This document shows positions 24,665 through 32,475 of a stretch of 39,893 bases of DNA, in pieces. Both the position numbers and the translations under genes were made by a program. The notes below the pieces were generated by a model. The model did no database searches. It was not told the origin of the DNA and was given only the letters and a program-made list of their open reading frames with translations. This stretch comes from Akkermansia sp. (GTDB lineage Bacteria > Verrucomicrobiota > Verrucomicrobiia > Verrucomicrobiales > Akkermansiaceae), in NCBI RefSeq assembly GCF_020860705.1, contig NZ_JAJBTT010000026.1, forward strand, positions 1 to 39,893, read 5' to 3'. Positions within the stretch are counted from its first letter, which is position 1; every line of letters starts with the position of its first letter.

Positions 24665-25030
24665 ATGATCCAGATGGAATCCCTAGTCCAGGTGGCTGAC
24701 AATACCGGTGCCCGCTCCGCCAAGATGATTGGCGTTATCGGCAAGCGCACCCGTCAGGCCCACATTGGCGATATTATTACCTGCCACATCCGTGAATCCA
24801 TTCCTACCGCTTCCGTGAAGAAGGGTACTGTGGTGAAGGCCGTAGTGGTGCGCACCGCCGCCCCGATCCGCCGTGATGACGGCTCCGTACTCCGCTTTGA
24901 CGGCAACGCCGTCGTCATCATTGACAAGGATAACAACCCGCGCGGTACCCGTATCTTCGGGCCGGTCGCCCGTGAACTCCGTGAAAAGAAGTTCATGAAG
25001 ATTGTTTCCCTTGCTCCGGAAGTGCTTTAA
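24665..25030 (+). CDS. rplN: 50S ribosomal protein L14
   Basis: A 121-residue L14 at the subunit interface, also the docking site of the silencing factor RsfS. The start [20 protein letters not shown], the middle [20 protein letters not shown] and the end [20 protein letters not shown] are diagnostic. A good Shine-Dalgarno (AAGGAGATTTGATACC) precedes the ATG. It is the last gene of the operon, with a strong terminator 23 bases after the stop. The usual rplX and rplE do not follow. Confidence 0.99.
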   Translation: MIQMESLVQVADNTGARSAKMIGVIGKRTRQAHIGDIITCHIRESIPTASVKKGTVVKAVVVRTAAPIRRDDGSVLRFDGNAVVIIDKDNNPRGTRIFGPVARELREKKFMKIVSLAPEVL

Positions 25031-25052
25031 TTGAGGCATCTCAGGATTTTGA

Positions 25053-25087
25053 AACGCCGTCCTCTGAAGAAGAGGGCGGCGTTTTTT
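25053..25087 (+). terminator. Strong intrinsic terminator after rplN
   Basis: AACGCCGTCCTCT (25053-25065) pairs over 13 positions (one G-U) with AGAGGGCGGCGTT (25071-25083) around a GAAGA loop and continues into TTTTTT (25082-25087). It ends the ribosomal transcript. Confidence 0.95.
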
Positions 25088-25506
25088 ATGCCGTTTTTCC
25101 TCATATGGACAGGGAGTGAGAGATGGCTCTTGTTGCAGGAAAACATCTGTTCTACATGGTCCCGGCCGGGGCGCTGGCGGTGGGACCCGTCCATAGGATG
25201 GAAGTATTCAGGCCCTTCCTTGAAGCTGTGCGGAGCAGGAAGAAGCCCTTGTAAGGACATCCCGTTCCGGCTCCGGATGGTGAAGTGAGGAGCGGAGGAA
25301 GAACCTCTGGAAGCGACTGCCGGAGATTATTTAAAGGCCAGGGCAGGAAGAAAGGTTGATTTGCCTGAATCCGGATTGGAGGCGAGGGTCCGGAGACGGG
25401 AGATGCCCTCTATTTGCCACGCTTGTCTATGCCGATGCTGAGGCGGGTGAATTACCTTCACTAGGGACTGCTCGCAGATGCGGGCTGCACAGGATGCAGT
25501 GCAAGG
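25088..25506. other. 419-base gene-poor gap between convergent units
   Basis: This stretch separates the ribosomal terminator from the 3' end of the leftward valS-linked gene. I see no RNA gene, terminator with T-run or recognisable coding homology on either strand. The only notable item is a 43-codon open frame at 25123-25254, listed separately. Composition is similar to neighbouring DNA, so it may be a decayed gene. Confidence 0.5.
25123..25254 (+). CDS. Possible 43-residue small protein or gene fragment
   Basis: ATG at 25,123 is preceded by AGGGAGTGAGAG, a fair Shine-Dalgarno at 8 bases. It opens a 43-codon frame with a hydrophobic centre (HLFYMVPAGALAVGPV) and a basic end (AVRSRKKPL). 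It follows the rplN terminator by 35 bases. I recognise no family. It could be a genuine small protein, a fragment of a lost gene, or chance. Confidence 0.2.
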   Translation: MALVAGKHLFYMVPAGALAVGPVHRMEVFRPFLEAVRSRKKPL

Positions 25507-26364
25507 TTAGTGCTTCTCCTGATTGGCGTGGGGTTTTTCCAGTTGCTGGGATGAGCCGCAGGCCGGGCACCGGAACCAGCGGAAGAGGAATATATGCAGA
25601 GCCGTGGCAAATACGTAGCCGAACAGGGGGATGTGGTGCGCCGCCTTGTTGCGGGTATATCTTTTAAAGGAGAAGATGTGGGTCCGGCAGACGCTGCATT
25701 TCCTCGGCAGGGACAGGGAAAGGAACAGGACCAGTGCCAGGAGCCAGGGGCCAAAGCAGAGGCTGATGATTTGCCACCCCCGTTCTCCGTTGAGAAGTAC
25801 GAGGGAAGTGACGGCAATGGAGAAGAGGATGGAGATGAAGAGGAGAAGGACGGAGGCGGCGCCCAGCCACGTCCGGAAAGGGGTCATATGCTTGATTCCC
25901 TTTTTGCGCAGGTAGGTTTTTGGTTCCTGCCGGGCAGGGTTGCGTTTGGCCGGGCGGTAGCTTTGTTCTTCCTGAAGTCTGGCCTTGGTAGAGAGGTGCT
26001 TCACCGGGCCGTCGGAAGGGGAGCGTTTTTCCCTGACAGTACCCGGTACACGGGGAGCTGCCTCGGTAGGAGTATCCGGTTCGTCCACGAGAGTGGCAAG
26101 CGGAAGAGGTTCATCCGCATGGACGGCAAAGGCTGCCGGATCCGGTGCGGTGGGCGATACAAGGGCCTGGGCTACCCATCCCTTGAAGACGGGGGCCGGG
26201 GGAATTTCCGTCTTTAGTTGCAACATCCGTTTTGCCTGATGAAGTTCAGGCAAAACGGTGGAAGGGTCAGCGGAAGCGAGTTGTTCAAGAGTACGTATGC
26301 CAACCGCTTCCAGCAATTCAAGGAATTGCTCACGGCCAGCAAAGTACTGTTGAAGGGAATTCAT
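25507..26364 (-). CDS. Zinc-ribbon membrane protein of unknown function
   Basis: A 285-residue protein. Residues about 8-50 look like a helix-hairpin-helix or DUF4332-type segment (LLEAVGIRTLEQLASADPS). A low-complexity Pro/Glu/Arg linker spans about 65-155. Membrane segments lie at about 165-191 and 197-220. A split zinc ribbon follows: CSVC (223-226), a short hydrophobic stretch at 247-263, then CPAC (266-269). The cysteine pairs would face the cytoplasm if the N-terminus does. No enzyme motif is visible. It begins 18 bases after the valS stop, so it should be co-transcribed with valS. Function is unknown; a membrane-linked nucleic-acid or metal-binding role is conceivable but unsupported. 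Confidence 0.75.
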   Translation of the reverse strand: MNSLQQYFAGREQFLELLEAVGIRTLEQLASADPSTVLPELHQAKRMLQLKTEIPPAPVFKGWVAQALVSPTAPDPAAFAVHADEPLPLATLVDEPDTPTEAAPRVPGTVREKRSPSDGPVKHLSTKARLQEEQSYRPAKRNPARQEPKTYLRKKGIKHMTPFRTWLGAASVLLLFISILFSIAVTSLVLLNGERGWQIISLCFGPWLLALVLFLSLSLPRKCSVCRTHIFSFKRYTRNKAAHHIPLFGYVFATALHIFLFRWFRCPACGSSQQLEKPHANQEKH

Positions 26365-26382
26365 TTCCGGAAGAATAGATGA

Positions 26383-29055
26383 TTAGGAAAGAGAATCAAG
26401 CATCCCTTTCAGCTGGGCCTGTTTTGTTTCCCAATCCGCCAGGCGGGCTTTTTCCTGTTCCACGACTTCCGCCGGAGCTCTTTCCACAAAGCCGGGATTG
26501 CCCAGCTTGGCGGAGGATTTGGCGATTTCCCTGGCAATTTTATCCAGTTCCCTTCCCAGGCGTTCCTTTTCAGCTTCCACGTCAATGAGTCCTTCCAGGG
26601 GAAGGAAGAGTTCTCCCAGGGGCGTGAGGGCCGCTGGCGTTCCCTTGGGGGCGGAGTAGGCCGCATCCCGGGTGACGGATTTGGCATTCGCCAGGATGGA
26701 CAGCCGGGAGAGGATGTCCTGCGGGACGTCATGAGCGGTTTTCAGAATGAAACTGACGTTTTTGTTGTTGGAAAGGTCATATTCCGCTTTGAGGTTCCGG
26801 GCCTTGTTGGCCGTTTCATAGAGGGCGGCCGCCTGGCTGTTAGCCTGTGTGATGCGGTTTTCATCCAGTCCCGCCAGGAGGCTGTCCGCCGGGGGAAGCG
26901 GGGTGCGCATGAGCGGCATGCCGCCATGGGCGTCCGCAAACCCCAGGGAGGCCCAGAGTTCTTCCGTAATGTGCGGCATGACCGGATGCAGCAGGGCCAG
27001 GTAGTGCCGGAGAACCGTGTCCATGGTGGTGAGCGTGCCCGCCCGCGCCGCAGGGTCTGCTCCGTCCCTCAGGTCGCCCTTGATCGCTTCCAGGAAGCGG
27101 TCGCAGTATTCATTCCAGAAGAATTGGTACAAGGCCTGGATGAGGGCGTTGAATTCATAGTCCGCCAGCGCTTTTTCCACATCCGCGTGAAGCTGTTTGA
27201 GCTTGGAGATGATGGCGATGTGCACGGACGAGTAATGCGGCGCAATTCCTTCCTCCACCGCTCCCTGCATCAGGCGGAAGCGCGTGGCGTTATAAAGCTT
27301 GTTGGCAAAGTTCCTGCCTTCCCCGATCTGGTTTTCATCAAAGCGGACGTCCGTGCCCGTGGGGGCGATGCGCATGAGGCCGAAGCGGAGGCCATCCGCA
27401 CCGTAGTTGGCAATCAGATCCAGCGGGTCCGGGGAATTGCCCAGGGATTTGCTCATTTTGCGCCCTATCTTGTCGCGGATGATGGAGGTAAAGAAGACGT
27501 TGCTGAACGGCTTGTCATGCTGGAAGCGGTATCCGGCCATGATCATGCGGGCCACCCAGAAGAAGATGATGTCCGGTCCCGTGACGAGGTCCGTGGTGGG
27601 ATAGAATTTGGCGCGGGTTTCGTCATCCATGGTGGCGAAGGGCCACAGCCAGGAGGAGAACCACGTGTCCATCACGTCGCTGTCCTGAATCCAGTTTTCC
27701 GGATCTGCGGGCGGCGTGGTCCCCACATAAAGGGAGCCTTCTTCCAGAGCGGAGGCGTCCAGGGCCGGAGCGTTCCGGAGTTCTTCAGCCTTGTCCTTCC
27801 GGTACCAGACGGGGATGCGGTGTCCCCACCAGAGCTGGCGGGAGATGCACCAGTCCTGGATGTTTTCCAGCCAGTGGGCATAGGTTTTCGCCCAGCGGGC
27901 CGGGCGGAAGGTGATGTCTCCGCTGGCTACGGCGTTCGCCGCCTCCTTCACGCAGGGGTATTTGAGGAACCATTGCATGGAGAGGCGCGGTTCAATAGGA
28001 ATGTTGGCGCGTTCGGAGAAGCCCACCTTGTTGTCATAGTCTTCAATCTTGACCATGAGTCCGGCGGCTTCCAGCATTTCCACGGATTTCAGGCGTGCGT
28101 CAAAGCGGTCCATGCCGTGCAGTTCCGGCACTTCCGGGCAGTTGACATGACCGTCCGGGGTAAGGATGTCGATGATTTCCAGGTTGAATTTCTGGCCTAT
28201 TTCAAAGTCGGCCTTGTCATGGGCCGGGGTGATTTTCAGGGCTCCTGTGCCGAATTCGATTTCCACGTATTCATCCCCGATGATGGGAATGGGGGTGGAG
28301 TTCAGCGGACGCATCACTTTTTTCCCGATGAGATGGGCGTACCGCGGGTCCCTGGGGTTTACGGCTACGGCTACGTCCGCCATGATGGTTTCCGGCCGGG
28401 TCGTGGCCACGTGAAGGGCTCCGGAGCCGTCTTCCAGCTTGTACAGGACGGTGTAAAGCTTGCTTTTCTGCTCCGTCATGATGACTTCCTCATCGGAAAG
28501 GGCGGTGAGGGAAACGGGGCACCAGTTGACCATGCGGCGGCCGCGGTAGATGAGGCCTTCCCGGAAGAGGTCAATGAAGACCTGCCCGACGGCCCTGGTG
28601 TATTCCTCATCCATCGTGAAACGCTCGCGGTCCCAGTCACAGGAGCAGCCCAGCTTGTGGAGCTGGTTGATGATGATGCCGCCGTGTTTTTCCTTCCATT
28701 CCCAGACTTTTTCCAGAAAGGCCTCACGGCCCAGGTCATGGCGGCTCTGTCCCGTCGTTTGCTTGAGGTCCTTTTCCACCCGTACCTGCGTGGCGATTCC
28801 GGCGTGGTCCGTACCGGGCAGCCACAGGGCTTCATATCCCTTCTGGCGCGCGCGGCGCACCAGGATGTCCTGGATGGTGTTGTTCAGCACATGGCCCAGG
28901 TGGAGCACTCCCGTGACGTTGGGGGGAGGGATGACAACGGAGTAGGCAGGCTTTTCAGAAGCCGGGTCAGCCTTGAAACAACCTTCTTCAATCCAGCGGG
29001 ATTGCCATTTTTCTTCCACTAGGGACGGATCATATGCTTTGGGCAGATCAGACAT
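26383..29055 (-). CDS. valS: Valine--tRNA ligase
   Basis: An 890-residue class I aminoacyl-tRNA synthetase that charges tRNA-Val in the cytoplasm. The Rossmann signature is PPPNVTGVLHLGHVLNNTIQ (HLGH variant of HIGH) near residue 45. The editing domain contains TTRPETIMADVAVAVNPRDP. The KMSKS loop is GRKMSKSLGNSPDPLD. The anticodon-binding domain is followed by the ValS-specific C-terminal coiled coil (EKERLGRELDKIAREIAKSS). The open frame extends back to 29,151, but those residues are not conserved. The ATG at 29,055 (MSDLPKAYDPSLVEEKW) is the natural start. No Shine-Dalgarno is evident. Confidence 0.98.
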   Translation of the reverse strand: MSDLPKAYDPSLVEEKWQSRWIEEGCFKADPASEKPAYSVVIPPPNVTGVLHLGHVLNNTIQDILVRRARQKGYEALWLPGTDHAGIATQVRVEKDLKQTTGQSRHDLGREAFLEKVWEWKEKHGGIIINQLHKLGCSCDWDRERFTMDEEYTRAVGQVFIDLFREGLIYRGRRMVNWCPVSLTALSDEEVIMTEQKSKLYTVLYKLEDGSGALHVATTRPETIMADVAVAVNPRDPRYAHLIGKKVMRPLNSTPIPIIGDEYVEIEFGTGALKITPAHDKADFEIGQKFNLEIIDILTPDGHVNCPEVPELHGMDRFDARLKSVEMLEAAGLMVKIEDYDNKVGFSERANIPIEPRLSMQWFLKYPCVKEAANAVASGDITFRPARWAKTYAHWLENIQDWCISRQLWWGHRIPVWYRKDKAEELRNAPALDASALEEGSLYVGTTPPADPENWIQDSDVMDTWFSSWLWPFATMDDETRAKFYPTTDLVTGPDIIFFWVARMIMAGYRFQHDKPFSNVFFTSIIRDKIGRKMSKSLGNSPDPLDLIANYGADGLRFGLMRIAPTGTDVRFDENQIGEGRNFANKLYNATRFRLMQGAVEEGIAPHYSSVHIAIISKLKQLHADVEKALADYEFNALIQALYQFFWNEYCDRFLEAIKGDLRDGADPAARAGTLTTMDTVLRHYLALLHPVMPHITEELWASLGFADAHGGMPLMRTPLPPADSLLAGLDENRITQANSQAAALYETANKARNLKAEYDLSNNKNVSFILKTAHDVPQDILSRLSILANAKSVTRDAAYSAPKGTPAALTPLGELFLPLEGLIDVEAEKERLGRELDKIAREIAKSSAKLGNPGFVERAPAEVVEQEKARLADWETKQAQLKGMLDSLS

Positions 29056-29152
29056 GGGCAAAAGGGTACCATAAAGTTTTTTTCTTTCAATCCCTACCTG
29101 TCCGGGAAAGGGAGGAAATACCGGCTCTTTCCGCCCCGGCAGCGGAGGCATG

Positions 29153-29187
29153 AAAAAGCCGCCGGATCCCTGGCGGGAACCGGCGGC
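29153..29187 (-). terminator. Intrinsic terminator of the GH2 gene
   Basis: On the minus strand, GCCGCCGGTTCCC and GGGATCCGGCGGC pair over 12 of 13 positions around a four-base loop and run into TTTTT (complement of 29153-29157). It begins 24 bases after the glycosidase stop. Confidence 0.88.
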
Positions 29188-29211
29188 CGGAGCGGATGCA
29201 ATGTTCCGGAT

Positions 29212-32175
29212 TTATTTGACCGTCACGGTCGTCTGGGCCGGTTTGAGTCCGTTGGAAATGACCTGGAGCGTCACTTTTCCGGATTCGCCCTTGCGGGAAC
29301 GCAGGACAACCTGGGCCAGGCCGTTGAAGGCCTTGATTTTCATGATGTTTTTGTTTTCCGGATTCGCCATGGTGGTGAAGTCCGTGGGATCTCCGTTGCA
29401 GATGCCGGCGATGTCCGCGGGACCGCTTACCTTGAAGGTGAGCTGGTTCTTGCTGCGGGGCACCATGCGGCCCTGAGCGTCGCGGACGGCCACGGTGACG
29501 TAGGAGAGGTCATAGCCGTCTCCCTTGATTTCACTGCGGTCCGGCTTGAGGGTGAGGGCCGCCGGTTTTCCGGTGGTGGTTACCGTATCCGTGGCCCAGG
29601 CCTTGCCGTCTTTTTTGGCGACGACCTTGAGGGTTCCGGGCGCGTATTTCACGTCTTCCCACACCAGGCGGTAGCGGTCCTTTTCTCCGGTGCCCTTTTT
29701 ACGGACGCCCAGGGATTTCCCGTTCAGGAAGAGTTCCGCTTCATCCCCGCTGGTGTAGACATGCACGGGCGTTACCTGTCCCTTGCGTTCCGGCCAGTTC
29801 CAGTGCGGCAGGATGTGGGCCATCTTGACATCCGGCCTCCAGTGGGCCTGGTAGATGTAGAAGCGGTCCTTCTTGAAGCCGCACAGGTCCACGATGCCGA
29901 AGTAGGAGCTGCGGGAAGGTGCGCGGTTGCCCAGCTTTTTGAGCTCCGCCATCAGTTTGTCGCGTTCCGGTCCTTCCGGCACGTTCAGGGCGTTGGTAGC
30001 GTCCAGATTGTACGGGGTGGGTTCTCCCAGGTAGTCAAAGCCCGTCCACACGTATTCGCCCGCGCTGTTGGGGTTATCGTCCTGGGCGGCGAATTCCACG
30101 TCCGGGCGGTAGGCCCAGCCGGGAGCGTACAAGTCATAGGAGCTGACCTGGTAGAGGTAGAAGCCCTTGCTCTTGTTCCAGTCCACGGGGAAGAAGTATT
30201 CTCCGCGGGTGCTGACGCATGAGGAGGTTTCACTGGCGTAGAAGGGCTGGGTCGGGCGGTCCTTGGAAAAGGCCTTGTACGCCCAGGGCTTGTAGTTGTA
30301 GCCGTAGACGTCCAGGGTATCTCCGAAGCCGTTCCGGGCGGCGCCTGCGTCATTGCAGCCCGCCGTCACCTTGCGGGTGGGGTCTTCCCGGTGGAAGAGG
30401 TCCGTAAGGTTCTGGGAGACGCTGTGCAGGTTCTTGTTGCCCTGTTCCGGTACTTCGTTGCCCGTGCTCCAGGCGATGACGCTGGGGTGGTTGCGGTCCC
30501 GGTGGCAGAAGTTGACCAGGTCGCGTTCATGCCATTCGTCAAAGAAGTTGTGGTAGTCCTGCCCCTTTTTGGCGCTGTGCCACATGTCAAAGAGTTCGTC
30601 GATGACCAGGATGCCCATCTTATCGCACAGGTCCAGCACTTCCGGCGCGGGAGGGTTGTGGGACGTGCGGATGGAGTTGACGCCGAATTCCTTCAGGATT
30701 TCAATCTGGCGTTCATAGCCGCGCGTGTGGGCTGCGCCCCCCAGGGGGCCCAGGTCATGGTGCTGGCAGACGCCCTTGAGCTGGACGCGCTCTCCGTTGA
30801 GGTAGAATCCCGTGGGCTTCCATTCAATGGTGCGTACGCCGAAGTTCGTGAGCTTCTGGTCGATGACCTTGTCATCCAGCTTGACCGTGGTCTTCATCTT
30901 GTACAGATGGGGGGCCTGGAGCGTCCACAGGGTGGGGTTCTTGAGCGTCAGCGTGCTGGTGACCTTGCCCTTTTCCCCGGCGGGAATGGCTTCCCCCTTG
31001 GTGGTGGCGGTGGCCACTACCTTGTCGCCATCCAGGATTTCTTCCGTAACGGTCGGGGTAACGGATTTGTCCGTGGTGTTTTTCACCGTGGTGTCTACTT
31101 CCACCTTGGCGGCGGATTTGGTGATTTCCGGAGTTTTGACGAAGACGCCCCAGTGTTCAATGTGAACGGGGTTGGACTCCGTGAGCCATACGTGGCGGTG
31201 AATGCCGCCGCCCGGGTACCAGCGGGAGGAGTTGGGAGGATTGTCCACCCTCACGGCAATGGTGTTTTTCTGCCCGAATTTCAGGAAAGGCGTGATGTCC
31301 ACGCGGAAGGAGCCGTATCCGTATTTCCATTCTCCGGCCAGGTCTCCGTTCACGTAGATTTTCGGGCGGGACATCACACCGTCAAAGTCCAGATAGAATT
31401 GGTTGCCCTTGGCGTCCGCAGGAACTTCCAGCGTTTTGCGGTACCAGCCGATGCCGTCCCACGGGAGCTTGCCTGTTTCATTGGGAAGGTCCATGCGGAA
31501 CGGGCCTTCCACACCCCAGTCATGGGGCAGGTTCAGGGAGCGCCAGTTTTTGTCGTTGAAACCGGGGCTGGAGGGATGATCCGCCTTGCTGGCTCCGGCT
31601 GCCGCCTGCGGGCGAATGATTTCTCCCTTGTCGTCTTTGAAGGTGATTTCACGGATGCTGGCCCAGTTGCTCTGGTTGTTGCCCGTGACGGTAATGCGGA
31701 AGTAGCGGGGCTTGCCGGTCTTGTTTTCAACCGTGTCTTCCTTGGAGTCGTTTTGTCCGGAAGTTTTGTCTTCAATGGTCGTCCAGCGTTTTCCATCACC
31801 GGAACCTTCCAGCTTGAAAAGATGGTTGTTCTGTTTTTCCCACAGAATGCTGACGGTTTTCACGTCTACGGGGCGTCCCATGTCCACGGTGATTTTTTCC
31901 CCGCTTTTGCCGCCGTTGGCACACCAGCGGGTGGACTTGTCCCCGTCCACGGCATTATCCGCCGGATTGCCGGATTCTTCACTGGTGGCAGTGGCGAATC
32001 CCATGGCTTTCCCCGGTTCCGGCTGCGTGCTGCCATCCGGCATTTTCCCGAAACGGGCAAATTTCCAGTTCCAGTCAAGACTCTCCGTCTTGGTGGCGTC
32101 CAGGGGCGCCGCCATGAGGCTGGCGATGCTGAACGCAGTAATGCAGAGGGTCGTGCGTGTAATGTTGGTGAACAT
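29212..32175 (-). CDS. Secreted GH2 beta-galactosidase-like enzyme with inserted F5/8C module
   Basis: A 987-residue retaining glycosidase with a signal peptide (ITRTTLCITAFSIASLMAA, cleavage near 23). The GH2 N-terminal sugar-binding domain begins DWNWKFARFG but is interrupted at about 45-190 by a discoidin (F5/8 type C, CBM32-like) module (NPADNAVDGDKSTRWCANGG, PRYFRITVTGNN). It then resumes with LPHDWGVEGPF. The GH2 beta-sandwich and TIM barrel follow. The acid/base is Glu in AWSTGNEVPEQGN, and the nucleophile is Glu in FYASETSS. DUF4982-like and Ig-like domains close the protein. Related enzymes remove beta-galactose from host glycans such as mucin. ATG 32,175 gives the signal peptide; the longer frame to 32,268 crosses the promoter. 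Beta-glucuronidase or other GH2 specificities cannot be excluded. Confidence 0.93.
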   Translation of the reverse strand: MFTNITRTTLCITAFSIASLMAAPLDATKTESLDWNWKFARFGKMPDGSTQPEPGKAMGFATATSEESGNPADNAVDGDKSTRWCANGGKSGEKITVDMGRPVDVKTVSILWEKQNNHLFKLEGSGDGKRWTTIEDKTSGQNDSKEDTVENKTGKPRYFRITVTGNNQSNWASIREITFKDDKGEIIRPQAAAGASKADHPSSPGFNDKNWRSLNLPHDWGVEGPFRMDLPNETGKLPWDGIGWYRKTLEVPADAKGNQFYLDFDGVMSRPKIYVNGDLAGEWKYGYGSFRVDITPFLKFGQKNTIAVRVDNPPNSSRWYPGGGIHRHVWLTESNPVHIEHWGVFVKTPEITKSAAKVEVDTTVKNTTDKSVTPTVTEEILDGDKVVATATTKGEAIPAGEKGKVTSTLTLKNPTLWTLQAPHLYKMKTTVKLDDKVIDQKLTNFGVRTIEWKPTGFYLNGERVQLKGVCQHHDLGPLGGAAHTRGYERQIEILKEFGVNSIRTSHNPPAPEVLDLCDKMGILVIDELFDMWHSAKKGQDYHNFFDEWHERDLVNFCHRDRNHPSVIAWSTGNEVPEQGNKNLHSVSQNLTDLFHREDPTRKVTAGCNDAGAARNGFGDTLDVYGYNYKPWAYKAFSKDRPTQPFYASETSSCVSTRGEYFFPVDWNKSKGFYLYQVSSYDLYAPGWAYRPDVEFAAQDDNPNSAGEYVWTGFDYLGEPTPYNLDATNALNVPEGPERDKLMAELKKLGNRAPSRSSYFGIVDLCGFKKDRFYIYQAHWRPDVKMAHILPHWNWPERKGQVTPVHVYTSGDEAELFLNGKSLGVRKKGTGEKDRYRLVWEDVKYAPGTLKVVAKKDGKAWATDTVTTTGKPAALTLKPDRSEIKGDGYDLSYVTVAVRDAQGRMVPRSKNQLTFKVSGPADIAGICNGDPTDFTTMANPENKNIMKIKAFNGLAQVVLRSRKGESGKVTLQVISNGLKPAQTTVTVK

Positions 32176-32182
32176 ATCTGTA

Positions 32183-32216
32183 GTATTACGACTGGAAATC
32201 TGCGATCTTGCAAGAT
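32183..32216 (-). promoter_or_regulatory. Promoter candidate of the GH2 gene with palindrome
   Basis: On the minus strand TTGCAA (32208-32213) and TAATAC (32183-32188) are 19 bases apart. The predicted transcription start falls at or within a base or two of the ATG at 32,175, so the message would be leaderless. The -35 element lies inside the perfect 12-base palindrome ATCTTGCAAGAT (32205-32216), a possible operator. Confidence 0.4.
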
Positions 32217-32416
32217 TTTTATTCAGCAGGACACGGTTTCTGCACGCATTCCGCCCGCCGCCTTTCACGTATCCGGCGGGATGACTTGCCGCCGCCGGAC
32301 AGGTATGTATGAAGCCGTCTTCCGGAAATCGGGCTGATCCGGGAGGCTCCCCGGTTGTAAAGAGTGAACGGATGGTTCGGTTGATGGACAGGAACCGGGG
32401 GGGTGAAAGAGGAAAT

Positions 32417-32451
32417 GCCGGACCGGCCTTGTTGAATCAGGCCGGTCCGGC
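32417..32451 (-). terminator. Hairpin terminator of the PPIase gene
   Basis: GCCGGACCGGCCT (32417-32429) and AGGCCGGTCCGGC (32439-32451) form a perfect 13-pair stem with a 9-base loop, 24 bases downstream of the peptidyl-prolyl isomerase stop. On the minus strand the tail is ATTTCCTCTTTC, a weak T-tract, so termination may be partial. Confidence 0.65.
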
Positions 32452-32475
32452 AAAGGGGGGAAGGGGAGGGATGAG

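Noticed and set aside
25031..25288. 85-residue open frame starting in the rplN terminator
   Set aside because: Its start overlaps the terminator hairpin, the start lacks a ribosome binding site, and the translation is basic and low-complexity.
32272..32299. TCCGGCGG...CCGCCGGA hairpin upstream of the GH2 promoter
   Set aside because: The 8-base stem has no T-run on either strand and lies outside any transcript I can infer, so it is not called as a terminator.
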